This document shows positions 9,571 through 18,318 of a DNA stretch of 26,612 nucleotides, one piece after another. The translations under genes were made by a program, and so were the position numbers. The notes beneath the pieces were generated by a model. It ran no database searches. It was not told the DNA's origin and saw nothing but the letters and a program-made list of their open reading frames with translations. Numbering within the stretch: position 1 is the first letter of the stretch; the number at the start of each line of letters is the position of its first letter. Where the stretch lies: assembly GCA_033064195.1 (NCBI GenBank), contig JARBJD010000644.1, positions 1-26,612 of the forward strand, given 5' to 3'. Source of the stretch: Blattamonas nauphoetae. Its lineage: Eukaryota > Preaxostyla > Oxymonadida.

Positions 9571-9690
9571 AAATCGAATTTGTTTTTGGAAAGTACTCAA
9601 AAAAAGCTTCAAAAAGGACACTTTTCAAGAGGTCATTTTTTGGCTATTATTTTCAAATTTAGGGCACATTTTTGATGTCATCGAAATGTC

Positions 9691-10405
9691 ATAAATTCCT
9701 TTTAATACAAGATCCAAAAATGGTCAATCGGCATTGACTTTTAGTTTTGATTTCAAAGACTTTTTCAGATTGGTTCTCCGTTCGCTTCTATAACTACTTG
9801 AGAGTGTCTTCACAAAGGCGCGATCCTACTATCCGCTGGAGCAGTCCACTCACGTTCAAAATCTGATGCGAACTGTTTTAAGATCACCAACAGAAACCGA
9901 AGCTATCTCAGCATATTCGTCGCTCATTGAGGAGGTAGGAGTTGACAGTGAGATGGCGGAGTATCTGGACTCGAATTGGTGGTCTATTCGGGAATCGGTT
10001 TGCGAATTCTCGACGAAACGCTTCCTTCGCTTCCGTTTCACGACGACAGGTCTCTGTGAGGGAGCTCACTCCACTCTCAAAACGTTAATTGGAACATCCC
10101 GCTTCAGACTCGACTCAACTTTTCAATTGCTGTCACAGCATACAACACTGAGGTACAGACGAGTCCGAGACCAAGAAACACAAAATGCAGTGAGTCGACC
10201 ATCATTTACTCGTTCGACTGACTTCTTTTCTCCAATCGTCGGAAAAGTCAGTACAGTAGTGGTATAAGCGAAATGGGAACCAAACTGGCATAGGTGATAC
10301 TCCTAGGAGAATTGGAACGAGAAATCAATTTGAATCTCAGAGCCAATTGATTTTTTTTAATATGACTCATTCTAACTTCCATCTCACTTACTACTGAAAA
10401 TATTG
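9691..10405. other. Spacer between the two inverted-repeat arms
   Basis: 715 bases that are not part of the inverted repeat. The middle holds a MULE-type transposase fragment (9794-10267). I find no clear inverted repeats at the spacer ends and no tidy 6-bp Polinton target duplication next to the arms. It is either host DNA lying between two elements or later insertion debris at the junction. Confidence 0.6.
9794..10267 (+). pseudogene. MULE-type transposase, C-terminal fragment
   Basis: An open stretch of about 157 codons; the first ATG is at 9866. The block RFTTTGLCEGAHSTLKTLI fits the C-terminal signature of Mutator-like transposases, where a TTN-like motif precedes E..H..LK. Upstream, the spaced aromatic pattern (YLDSNWWSIRESVCEF..KRFLRFRF) fits the same region. 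The catalytic DDE part is absent, and the frame opens straight after a stop with no start element, so this is a truncated remnant. It lies in the spacer between the inverted-repeat arms and is unrelated to Polinton genes. Assignment rests on this motif by eye; another recombinase with a similar tail is possible. Confidence 0.55.
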
Positions 10406-10523
10406 ACATTTCAGAGTAGTCAATATTTGGCCGTAAATTCAAAAATAAAGGCGAAAAACGGACCTCTTGAAAAGTGTCTTTTTTGAAGCAAATTTTGAGT
10501 ACTTTTAGAAAACAACGTCGATT

Positions 10524-10559
10524 TCTTTTTTTATTCAATTTTTTAATTTGGATAAAATG
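10524..10559 (+). promoter_or_regulatory. T-rich start element, right-arm terminal-repeat gene
   Basis: A T-rich run, then TTTTTTAATTTGG and ATAAAATG, ending in the start codon. It is identical over its core to the element of the left-arm gene. Confidence 0.6.
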
Positions 10560-11150
10560 AGCAGCGTCTTGACACCAACACAACTACTGGAAATTTTGGA
10601 CAAAGAAGATTTGAAAATGAAATCACCTCCAACTCTCAATCGACAAGGAACAACATATCTCACAGGAAGCACTTTCGAATACTATCTCGAAGAGAAACCA
10701 GATGAAACTTATCAAGTGTACGTCAATAGTTTCGTCAAAGGATACAGACCACATCTGAATCGCCAGAAATATCTTCGACCAGCAAATCGTTGTACAAAAG
10801 AGAAGCTTATTGAATCAATGAAAAATGAGAATTGTGAACTCATTTCTGAATACACTCATTCAAGTACTCCAGTAACATATCGACACGAAGGAATTGAATG
10901 GATAGTAATCCCATCAAAATGGATGAAAGGATTCAGAACTCATCAGAACAAACGAAAACGATACACACAATCGTTTGTTGAAAATGAATTGAAAAAAGAG
11001 AATTGTGAACTCATTGGAACATACACAAAGGTACTCGAACCATTCAAATATCGTGATTTACGAACAAAGAACGAGTTTTACGTTCGCTTGGACAATTGGT
11101 TGTATTTTGGAGACCGTCCTCACTTGAGAAAGTACCACGAAAGGTCATGA
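10557..11150 (+). CDS. 197-aa repeat-domain protein encoded in the terminal repeat
   Basis: The protein has three units of about 50 residues: a divergent one at 31-78 (ending GYRPHLNR), one at 84-134 (KNENCELISEY, VTYRHEGIEW, PSKWMKG) and one at 139-192 (KKENCELIGTY, EPFKYRD, RPHLRK). Units two and three match the two units of the 129-aa protein, so the genes are paralogs. The protein is basic and lacks membrane segments. Its family is not recognised; the layout resembles repeated nucleic-acid-binding modules of large DNA viruses, without cysteines. Being inside the terminal repeat it exists twice, in divergent orientation about the axis. A role at the element ends is a guess from position only. 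This copy looks whole. The start ATG follows the common T-rich element. Confidence 0.75.
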   Translation: MSSVLTPTQLLEILDKEDLKMKSPPTLNRQGTTYLTGSTFEYYLEEKPDETYQVYVNSFVKGYRPHLNRQKYLRPANRCTKEKLIESMKNENCELISEYTHSSTPVTYRHEGIEWIVIPSKWMKGFRTHQNKRKRYTQSFVENELKKENCELIGTYTKVLEPFKYRDLRTKNEFYVRLDNWLYFGDRPHLRKYHERS

Positions 11151-11702
11151 AAACACTGAAAATCTATTTTTGACCACAAATCACTGAAATCCAACATGAT
11201 AACCATTTCGAAAAATTCTGAAAAAAATACTAAAATCTCGGGACACTGTCGGTCCTCGATCAAGACAATCCTGATGAAAATCGGTTGAGAATTCGTCGAA
11301 CTGTGTACCGAACTTAGGTCGAAAAAGTGACGAAAAAGTCGATGTTCCGATTTTGCTACTATGAACCGCTTTATGGCTCAAATTGTGTTCAAACACGTTT
11401 GATTGTGACGGAAATCATTTTGAAAGGTAGGATTTTCGATAAAAAACACTTCTGAGATTTTTGGTTTGATCCGACCCATTGAGGTTTTTTCGCGTTTTTT
11501 GAGATTTTTTCAGAAAAGGTATGGACGTTCGGGACTATGTCCTTTTGATCACTTTTCGTCGTCTTACGGTGTTTTTGGGTGTGAAAACGCTAGTTGGCGT
11601 CTTTTTGTGTCATTCATCTCTGAAAACTTTTGACACCTCTACATTCGGACACTTTTTCATGAATTTTCACATTTCACTACTTTCACTTCATTTACTCCGT
11701 TA
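11151..11702. other. Non-coding part of right terminal repeat, axis side
   Basis: About 550 bases following the 197-aa gene, nearly identical to 8394-8944 of the left arm apart from scattered substitutions. I see no gene in it; a 61-codon frame here and its counterpart differ in length between arms. Confidence 0.55.
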
Positions 11703-11705
11703 TTA

Positions 11706-11765
11706 GGGAAAACCAAAAAACCCCTGGAATCCACATAAATCAAACGTCCACCAAAAAGTGAAAGA
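11706..11765 (+). repeat. Left TIR of the 5.3-kb transposon
   Basis: It begins GGGAAAACCAAAAAACCCCT. Across 60 bases it differs from the inverted right end at six positions, four of them in the first eleven bases. Confidence 0.9.
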
Positions 11766-14700
11766 GAATCACAGTAGAAAGAGGTGAGGACCCGAACTTG
11801 GGTGTGCAAATTGAAACTGGGGGAGATGAAGCCCATTCTTTATTTCGAACCCATAATCAGTGCGAACTCCAATGGTGATTGGAAGATCGTTGTTTCATGT
11901 CTAAATCGTGTCATTGTTTATGATTATTCACTCCTTTCTGTCTAGATTCAAACAAATGTGTCAAGATCCCCTTTCGGTCAGTTTTGGGTCGATCGCTACT
12001 GCTCAACAACTGTCCTCAGCTGGAAATCCTCCCACTTTTTCACTTTTGGGCTATTCTCTCTCCAAACTCACACATACCCCTTCCAGTTGGGATGAGAACC
12101 ATCCTTTCAGAAATCTGAGTCAACTGCGAATTAAGAACAGTGAAGTTCATTGTATTGACGATACTTTGAATGGGACAGTGATATCTGACAATAGAAATAC
12201 CATGGAAACCTGATGAACAAATCCAACCCTGTTGAATGTGACCAAAATCATTGCCCAAACCACAACCAACAAACTGCCGACATTGTGAAGGAGAACAAGA
12301 CAACCGAAGCAGATATCAACAGCTACTCGTCTCCTTCAAGTTCATTGGGCATCTTTTTCACCGCCATCCATCTGACATGAACAACCTACACAGCAGGAAC
12401 GAACTTCCACATGATCGAACAGAATCAGTTTGCGGGGAAACTTTCTTTGACATGTTGCACATTTATGGGACAATTTCGATGTTATCTGATTGACCTCCTG
12501 ATCATAGTTGCACAGTTGGATGTATTCACAAGACTGGTGATGATCGACTGCTCTGTGACATTCTCGAACACAACCTAACTTTCATCTTCAAACTTCCAAT
12601 TCGACCCCCACGCTTCGGTCTTCGTGCTATTGAACAACTCAAGATTCAAAGCACCAGATGGTCAACACACATACAATCGCCTTGTCTCTCCAATCAACTT
12701 ATTGAGACTCTTCGATATTTCAGGATGCACCATACTACAGCAATCAAAATCTGGATGCGGAGTGGTTTATAATTTCAGTCTATCAGAAGTGCTTCCTGTA
12801 TTTGACTCAATCCTCACTGACAATTCAGCTCCCAACAGAGCGTACGTTGATCTTGATCGTGATCTCGCGTATTTATGTCGTTGTAACTTCAATCGTAGTA
12901 TCACAACTGTTGGTGGAGCAATGCATCGTCATTCACCATCAGTCATCCATCCTGAAGATTATCGATTCAGAAGCAAGCCATCTCTCCAAAAATAGATCTT
13001 TCCAACAATCCATCGACAGATGATGTTTCTACGAAAGAATCTTCACCTCTTCCCAATCCTGATACAGGATCTGTCCAAACGCCCCCATCTGCCGTATTCT
13101 TCACTGAAAGTTGTGCTGTTCTGACGAAGCTTCTATGAAATGCTTGGGCGTCCGAAGTGTCTGCACTCCTTTGTCGAAACTGACAATCTCAGCGGAGGTG
13201 GCGGTGAAGGGAAGGATGACACACCAAACACGCAAAAGTCCGCCACTCCTGTCTGTTGAAGGAAAAGCACATTGCTCACCTCTCATTCCTCCCCAAGCAA
13301 CTGAACACCGCCATGAATGTCACCATTTTCATTTTCCTTCGAAACTCTCCCCACCTTCAGTCGCTCCGGCAGTCATACTCAGATCTCGCAGAAATTTGAC
13401 ACTTATTGCGAAAGTTTTGCAAACTTCAGTCAGCATGGACACATTTGAAACGAACGAAAGCTATCTACAGAATATGGCATACCCATTTATCTTCTCTGCG
13501 CATAAATTGATGCTCAACAAGTTCTGCACTGATTTTGTCGATGTCAGCATGAAATTTGAATATATTGAAGCCTCTCCCAAACTTTCCGACATCCCCACGT
13601 TCTACAACCCATCTTATTCGTCTTTTGGGGTTGTTCCGCCAGACGTTCACCTTCCCGTCCCATCTTCCTCCTTGATCATCCTTCATTATCTCGTCATTGC
13701 CCAATAGAGATCTCTCCCTTTGTATTCACCCGCCTATCGTATTGTCTCCACTCTGGGCTCGAAAATCCCCTCAGAACACGAATTCCACGCCAAGTCGACG
13801 CAAATGTTCATTGAATCCCGCCCCACAGTGGAAAGACTGAAGTCGCCCTCTCTTCATCCCCTCTTGCTGCCCCTGCTTCAAGTCCGACCCCCTTTGGACG
13901 ATTTTATCCTCTCAGTTGGCGATTCACGGGAAGATAACGATCATGTGATCGATCAAGCCGAATCGACCCTTCCGCCATCACTCCAACTCGACAACGAGCT
14001 GAAAGAAGAATCAACCCTTCTGAGTGGAACCTAAGTCCCCACTCACTCTCGTTCGCCAGTCGTCCTCGCTCTAATCCTTCCCCTCATCGTTGAAGACAGT
14101 GAGTATTGGAGAAGTGATTGACGAAGTGAACAAGGAAACACTGACGAACATGGTGTTCTCCACTCCTCGTTCCGTCCCGACTACTCGGTCGGCCAGATCA
14201 CAACCAGTGTCTCCAGTCTCGCCTGAACATTCAAAATTCCTGTTCGATTCGGAGGAAAGATGGGTACTGAGTCCAGAGTCGAATTGACGAGCTGTCGCTG
14301 TCAGCACACTTTCCTGCAATTCGGCTTTCCACAATGATTTCTGATTTGTGTCTCATCCCTCTGCAACAAACCTTCTTTTCTCAATCCTTCCACTGAACAA
14401 CGAGATGCTAATGAGTGAAGGATCGAGTGGAACGAGGAAGAAATGAGAGATGAGAAGTGTCTTGGAAAGCAAGAAAGAGTCGACAGAGCATAGATTATGC
14501 AATTTGAGTCTGTACACTCCAAGGCCATGTGCATTCACTCGAAAATGGTGCGAGAAAATGGTAAAGACTCGCTGGATGAGTGTCAAACCATGGAACAAAC
14601 AAAACAACAACTCGATGCCCAAACTGCGCTGGATGAAGAGCAAAGAAGAGAAGAGAGCGACTGGGACGTTCCTGGTGAAGAAGAAGCGGAAGCGGAAGGA

Positions 14701-15150
14701 TTGGCGAAGAAGGAGAGGTTGGAATCGACGCGGCCTCGACTGATCGTAGAGACACACACTTCCAACCATCTGAAGGAGACGGGAGAGAACATGAAAGGAA
14801 GTGCGTTCGAGAGAGAGTTTGTTCAGGGTGAGCGAAGAAGACTGATCAGAGCGAGTCTGTGTGGAGTGGTGGAGGAGGCGAGATAGAAGAGAGAGAAGCA
14901 CGATCGCGCAAAGAGACAAGTTGAATGGAGAATTATCAGAAGATTGTGGCAGTGTTTGTAGGGGAAAGGAAAGTGGACGAAAGGGAAGAGATGAGACACA
15001 GGGGCACATTCTTGTTATCACTTGACTATTTCACTGTTGCGTCGGATGACGACAATATTGAGATCACGGAACCGAATAACTTGTGGAGTTTGACCAACCA
15101 GAAGTGTTCACCAGTTCTCTACTCGCTTCGCTCAGCTTGGCCGGATCACA
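11766..15150. other. Decayed interior of the 5.3-kb transposon
   Basis: 3.4 kb without an intact gene. Plus-strand frames such as 12624-12995, 13111-13707, 13720-14034 and 14497-14886 are open for 100-200 codons but end in stops and change frame. A piece near 12750-12930 (a VFDSIL..N block and later a GGAMH) is reminiscent of repeats in polymorphic membrane-type surface proteins. The block at 14497-14886 is rich in Glu, Arg and Lys. The most likely reading is the upstream, heavily degraded part of the surface-protein gene whose end is at 15151-16161; introns could also explain some frame changes. I cannot assign more. Confidence 0.4.
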
Positions 15151-16161
15151 TTGATTGACTCGTCGCTGGAACTGAAAGACGTTGTTGATCGCTCACTGAT
15201 GAAGATGCGAGAAGACAGTGCTCTTCACAACTGTTTCGGTGTCGATGAGTTGGATCACGCCTGTCTCCCATTCACACAATCCTCCTTCCACATCCGATGT
15301 TCGGAAGGAGGAGAGATTGAGATTAGCAATCTGAATGGAGGAGATGGAGTGGAAACAGCATCAACGTGGATCTCCTCGAGTGATTGTCAGCTGACAGCAA
15401 AAGAAACAATCTCTCACTCGCCATTCTTCGTTCCGACTCTCAATACATCCTCATCGAAAGCCACGTTCGACAAGAAATCGTGAACGCACGCGTTTACCCT
15501 GATTGGATCGACATTCATCCCGTGTGGATTGTTCCTGGAAGTGTTTGAGAGATCAGGACACAATGGCAGGAATGGAGAATACACCCGCGAACTGACAGAA
15601 TCGTCCACTCTCTCGTTCACCGAAACAGCCATCACACTCGCCATTCCACAGAAGGAGATTGCAGCATCCATCGCAGTCGAGGCAGAATGGCATGCTCGCC
15701 TCGTTTTTGGTGATGGAAGTCGGACAGAGTCGTTCCGAGTGAAATTGAGTGGATCGGATGAACGAAAAGCATTGACAAAGCAAGCAATGAAGTGGGTGGT
15801 TCCTGTGATCTGTGCGTGTGTCTCCCTCCTCCTCTTCATCGTCATCCTTCTCCGCCACCGTTCCTAAAAGAAGAAGAATGAAAAGTCGCTTCTTCACAAA
15901 ACAGACGAGATGGACTCACTTCCTCCCGAGAAGATCGAAGACTTTGACAACTTGGGTATTCCTCCATCGTCGATTGTCTCGTTGACGGACGCAGATGAAG
16001 GGTTTGTGATGAATGGAGGAGACAGATCAAACCCCGCTTTTCAACCACCCATCCTTCATCTTTCTCCTTCATTCATCACCATGTGGAGGAAAATTGATGA
16101 AAAGATACCTATTATGGGTGAAAGGCACTTGAGGATTAGCAAGATCGATCACACGCATTGA
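15151..16161 (+). pseudogene. C-terminal part of a large type I surface-type protein (host-derived)
   Basis: One plus-strand frame runs here, interrupted by an in-frame TGA at 15481-15483 and a TAA at 15865-15867, and ends at 16159-16161. It has a beta-rich ectodomain end with FTLIGSTFIPCGLFLEVFE (15493-15549), then a STLSFTETAITLAIP block, EWHARLVFGDG, SFRVKLSGSDERK, one membrane segment (15795-15855, rich in V, L and I), a stop-transfer RHR and an acidic cytoplasmic tail (DSLPPEKIEDFDNLG). From memory this resembles a large oxymonad family of membrane-anchored, beta-helix-type surface proteins. The two stops and the ragged upstream sequence make it a pseudogene carried inside the transposon. 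Membrane topology is seen; family and host are inferred. Confidence 0.55.
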
Positions 16162-16939
16162 ATCTCACAAGGTTCAGACCTCACTTGTCTCTCGGTATGC
16201 TCTTTGTCGCTTCCTCATGCATTCATCTCTCTCGATTTCAGCTTTACTTCGCATCACTCCTCTTTAACTCTCACGAATGAACTTAACTCGATTGCCAGAG
16301 ACAACTACAGATCAAACAACAAAATGGTATGAGTGATTCATTTTGAACTTTTTTTCCATTGTGTTCAATATCATTTTTATCTCAGTCAGTTCATTGTATT
16401 GTTGTTTTCTCTCAGATCATGATGTACCCTGATCGATATCAAGATAGCATCCTCTCGAGGTCTGTCCTATCCTCTATTCATTGTATCTTTTATTCTCAGA
16501 TTCTTTTTTCAAATATACAGTTGAAGAAAGATTGTCTCAGCCAGCTCGACGTTCGTGAAACCACAAGCATTGATTCCTCGTTTTGTTCATTCTTCGCAAC
16601 CGAAATCAGAGCGATCAATTTCCTCGAGGTTGCGAAAACGGCCTTAACCATCCTTGCTCGTCATCTCAAACCATACATGGCGGAGTTGAGAGATTGTAAT
16701 GATCAGGAGAGATCAGCTTTTTATATCGCCAATTCGTCGTTTTCCTTCGTTTTATCGTATTATTTCTTATGAAATCGTGATAACGAGAAAAAGAAATGAG
16801 TAATGAGCTTAAACGAGTTTCAACAGTTGCCCATTAAACACTTTTTTCCCATTGATCAACTCATAAAGATTAACCTTCATCTCCTCCCACAGGTGTTTGC
16901 ACAGGCTATCACTGCAAGGATGGATATCCCTTCACTTGA
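16162..16939. other. Interior of the 5.3-kb transposon, no recognised gene
   Basis: Pyrimidine-rich stretches ending in CAG follow GTATG-type sequences (for example GTATGC near 16195 to TTTCAG near 16243, and GTATGAG near 16328 to CTCAG near 16418), which could be remnants of spliceosomal introns. An open stretch of about 75 codons at 16545-16771 (SSFCSFFATEIRAINFLEVAK) shows no family I know. Confidence 0.35.
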
Positions 16940-16999
16940 TCTTTCACTTTTTCGTGGACGTTTGATTTATGTGGATTTCAGGGGTTTTGTGGCATACCC
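16940..16999 (-). repeat. Right TIR of the 5.3-kb transposon
   Basis: Read on the minus strand it begins GGGTATGCCACAAAACCCCT and pairs with 11706-11765. Confidence 0.9.
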
Positions 17000-17664
17000 T
17001 TACATCATTTTAACGAACATAAGTCGACGCGAGACGTATAGTGCATTTCCTTAGTTTCATTTTGTTGGTTCTTCGATCACACCTCTGACGACACTCTTGC
17101 ACCAACATTTTGACACTATGGATTTTTTGATCTGAATTTCGTCGCAAATCCTTCTTTCTCACGGTCTGAGTAAGGTGTGCCTGAATTTTGAGGAGATTTT
17201 GTCGGATAGTTCTCCCATAAAGTCACTTTTTCATGTTTTCACTTCTCAACTTTTGACCGTTTTTGTCACTTCAAAACCGACTGTAGTCCCTTTCATTTCA
17301 TCACTTTTGCTCCCCATTTCACATATGATCTGTTCATCATTCCTCTTCATTTTGCTCAATTCACTTCCATTTTGTGGGCCGTTCTCACTTCACTAGCACA
17401 TCATTTTAGTCAACTTTTCATCAACTTTTTCACAAAAACAGAGTAAATGAAAGCGAAACAAGCATGAATGAAGTGGGCAAGTATGAAACTGAGAGGGAAA
17501 TTGACGAACGTGAAAATGACGTGAAATGTGACACCAATAGTGAAAATGTCGCTTGTGTTCTCGGTTTTATGTCTTAAAAACAACAAAAATGATTCAAAAA
17601 TGTATGTGATATGATGAAGATTACGGAAAAATTCCGAGATATGAAGTGAGCCGTTGAAAGTGAG

Positions 17665-17698
17665 ATCTCGGTAAAAGTCCGGAATCTTCACTTAACGG
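17665..17698 (+). repeat. 34-base direct repeat in the terminal repeat, copy 1
   Basis: It begins ATCTCGGTAAAAGTCCGGAA and matches copy 2 at 28 of 34 positions without gaps. A related copy lies in the left arm at about 7694-7726 (minus strand). Confidence 0.7.
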
Positions 17699-17945
17699 AA
17701 ATTAGTGTGAACTTACAGAGAAAAAGTTTCAGAGAAAGAAACATGAATGAAGTGGTTAAAAACAGTAAACAACGAGAAAACGAAGACGGAAGTGAGGTCA
17801 AAAACGAAACAATAATGAGCAATAAACAAGTGACAATTAGCCCGGAAACAGCTGAAACAAGTCTAAAACAAGAAGAAAATGAGAGTGAAATGATGAAGAA
17901 TGCATACTTTTACCGAGATCTGGACCCGGTTGTGAAACCTCAAAT

Positions 17946-17979
17946 ATCTCTGCAAAAGTCCGAAATCTTCAAAAAACGG
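17946..17979 (+). repeat. 34-base direct repeat in the terminal repeat, copy 2
   Basis: It begins ATCTCTGCAAAAGTCCGAAA and lies 281 bases after copy 1 in the same orientation. The left-arm equivalent is near 7412-7445. The conserved core is AAAAGTCCG. Confidence 0.7.
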
Positions 17980-18129
17980 AGCATACCACGATGATCCTGG
18001 AGTTCAGGAGAATCTAAAACGCACAGAATCAGAACGAAACAAGCACTCTTGAGAAATGAGTGATCGAACCCATTGATCCTCGTTTCTAGTGAAAAATCCA
18101 AAACTGAGAAAACAACGAATGAAAATTTA

Positions 18130-18158
18130 TTTTTGAATTTTTTAATTTGTATTAAATG
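18130..18158 (+). promoter_or_regulatory. T-rich TAAATG start element, shortened 129-aa copy
   Basis: TTTTTTAATTTGTATTAAATG, ending in the start codon, as in the left arm. Confidence 0.6.
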
Positions 18159-18296
18159 AATCCAACTGAAATGTACAGCGAAAGACGTCGAGTATGTTCA
18201 GAACAAGCATTAATTGAATCAATGAGAGAAGAGAACTGTACGCTGGTCTCTGAGTATGTCAGAAATAATGTGCCGGTGACGTATGTTCATGAGGGA
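18156..18296 (+). CDS. Terminal-repeat portion of the 129-aa gene (second copy)
   Basis: The first 47 codons match the gene at 6846-7235 with two residue differences, up to VTYVHEG. Here the inverted-repeat arm ends, and the frame runs on briefly into unrelated sequence (to about 18368) that overlaps the fibre gene. This is expected when a terminal repeat boundary falls inside a gene: one end of the element carries the full gene, the other only its start. Whether the short product is made is unknown; its start element is intact. Confidence 0.65.
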
Positions 18297-18301
18297 TTGT
18301 C

Positions 18302-18318
18302 ATTTTTTATTTTCAATG
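18302..18318 (+). promoter_or_regulatory. T-rich start element, fibre gene
   Basis: ATTTTTTATTTTCAATG ends in the ATG at 18316. It begins within a few bases of the terminal-repeat boundary and decides the start in favour of MKEQ over an upstream in-frame ATG. Confidence 0.55.

Larger units (their letters stand above)
1..9690 (-). mobile_element. Maverick/Polinton, integrase-polymerase side
   Basis: All recognisable genes here read leftward from the inverted-repeat axis: 129-aa repeat-domain gene, protein-primed polymerase B, a 99-aa gene and retroviral-type integrase. That set is diagnostic of the Maverick/Polinton group. The right end is an inverted-repeat arm (7095-9690) taken to be the terminal inverted repeat; the left end lies outside the window. 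The copy looks broken: about two interruptions plus one transposon insertion in the polymerase. No capsid gene lies on this side. Identification is firm from polymerase and integrase; the exact terminus near 9690 is inferred from where similarity to the other arm fades. Confidence 0.85.
7095..9690. repeat. Large inverted repeat, left arm (probable Polinton terminal repeat)
   Basis: This 2.6-kb stretch is the reverse complement of 10406-11705 plus 17003-18296. The arm lengths agree closely (2596 versus 2594 bases). The inner boundary is sharp: both arms share the sequence up to a GAGGGA in the 129-aa gene (7095-7100 here) and then differ completely. The outer boundary near the axis is fuzzy, around GACATTTC. 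Identity is patchy: very high in the middle, lower near both ends. Long terminal inverted repeats are the rule in Polintons, so this is read as a terminus of the left element. Confidence 0.85.
10406..11705. repeat. Large inverted repeat, right arm, axis-side part
   Basis: Reverse complement of about 8391-9690. It holds the intact 197-aa gene and roughly 550 bases of conserved non-coding DNA. Similarity to the left arm stops exactly at the TTA duplication of the 5.3-kb insertion and resumes at 17003. Confidence 0.85.
11706..16999. mobile_element. 5.3-kb DNA transposon with 60-bp TIRs and TTA duplication
   Basis: The insertion is defined by comparison with the uninterrupted left arm. TTA lies directly outside both ends (11703-11705, 17000-17002). 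The termini are inverted repeats of at least 60 bases beginning GGG, identical at 54 of 60 positions. The 3-bp TWA-type duplication and GGG ends fit PIF/Harbinger elements, but I found no transposase or Myb-like gene inside. The interior instead holds a decayed cellular-type surface-protein gene and unrecognised sequence. It is therefore probably a non-autonomous element that captured host DNA, or a composite. The interior is richer in G and C than the flanking Polinton DNA. Confidence 0.8.
17003..18155. other. Non-coding part of right terminal repeat, inner side
   Basis: About 1.15 kb without a convincing gene. A charged 95-codon frame (17707-17994) is not kept in the left arm, so it is treated as spurious. 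The stretch carries the 34-base direct repeat described at 17665 and 17946. Confidence 0.5.
17003..18296. repeat. Large inverted repeat, right arm, inner part
   Basis: Reverse complement of about 7095-8390. Its last shared base with the left arm is at 18296, after which the right side turns into the fibre gene's own upstream element. It is slightly more diverged from the left arm around 17450-18100 than elsewhere. Confidence 0.85.

Noticed and set aside
14353-15021. 222-codon minus-strand frame inside the 5.3-kb transposon
   Set aside because: Ser, Leu and Arg rich antisense of a Glu/Lys/Arg-rich plus-strand stretch; no motif and no start context.
15151-16161. Reassigned stop codons (TAA or TGA read as amino acids, as TAA is in some oxymonads)
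   Set aside because: Element genes elsewhere in the window end in TAA, TAG or TGA immediately before the next gene's start element, so all three act as stops; the in-frame stops here are better explained by decay.
17707-17994. 95-codon charged frame in the right terminal repeat
   Set aside because: The left arm does not keep the frame although its nucleotides are alignable; no start element.
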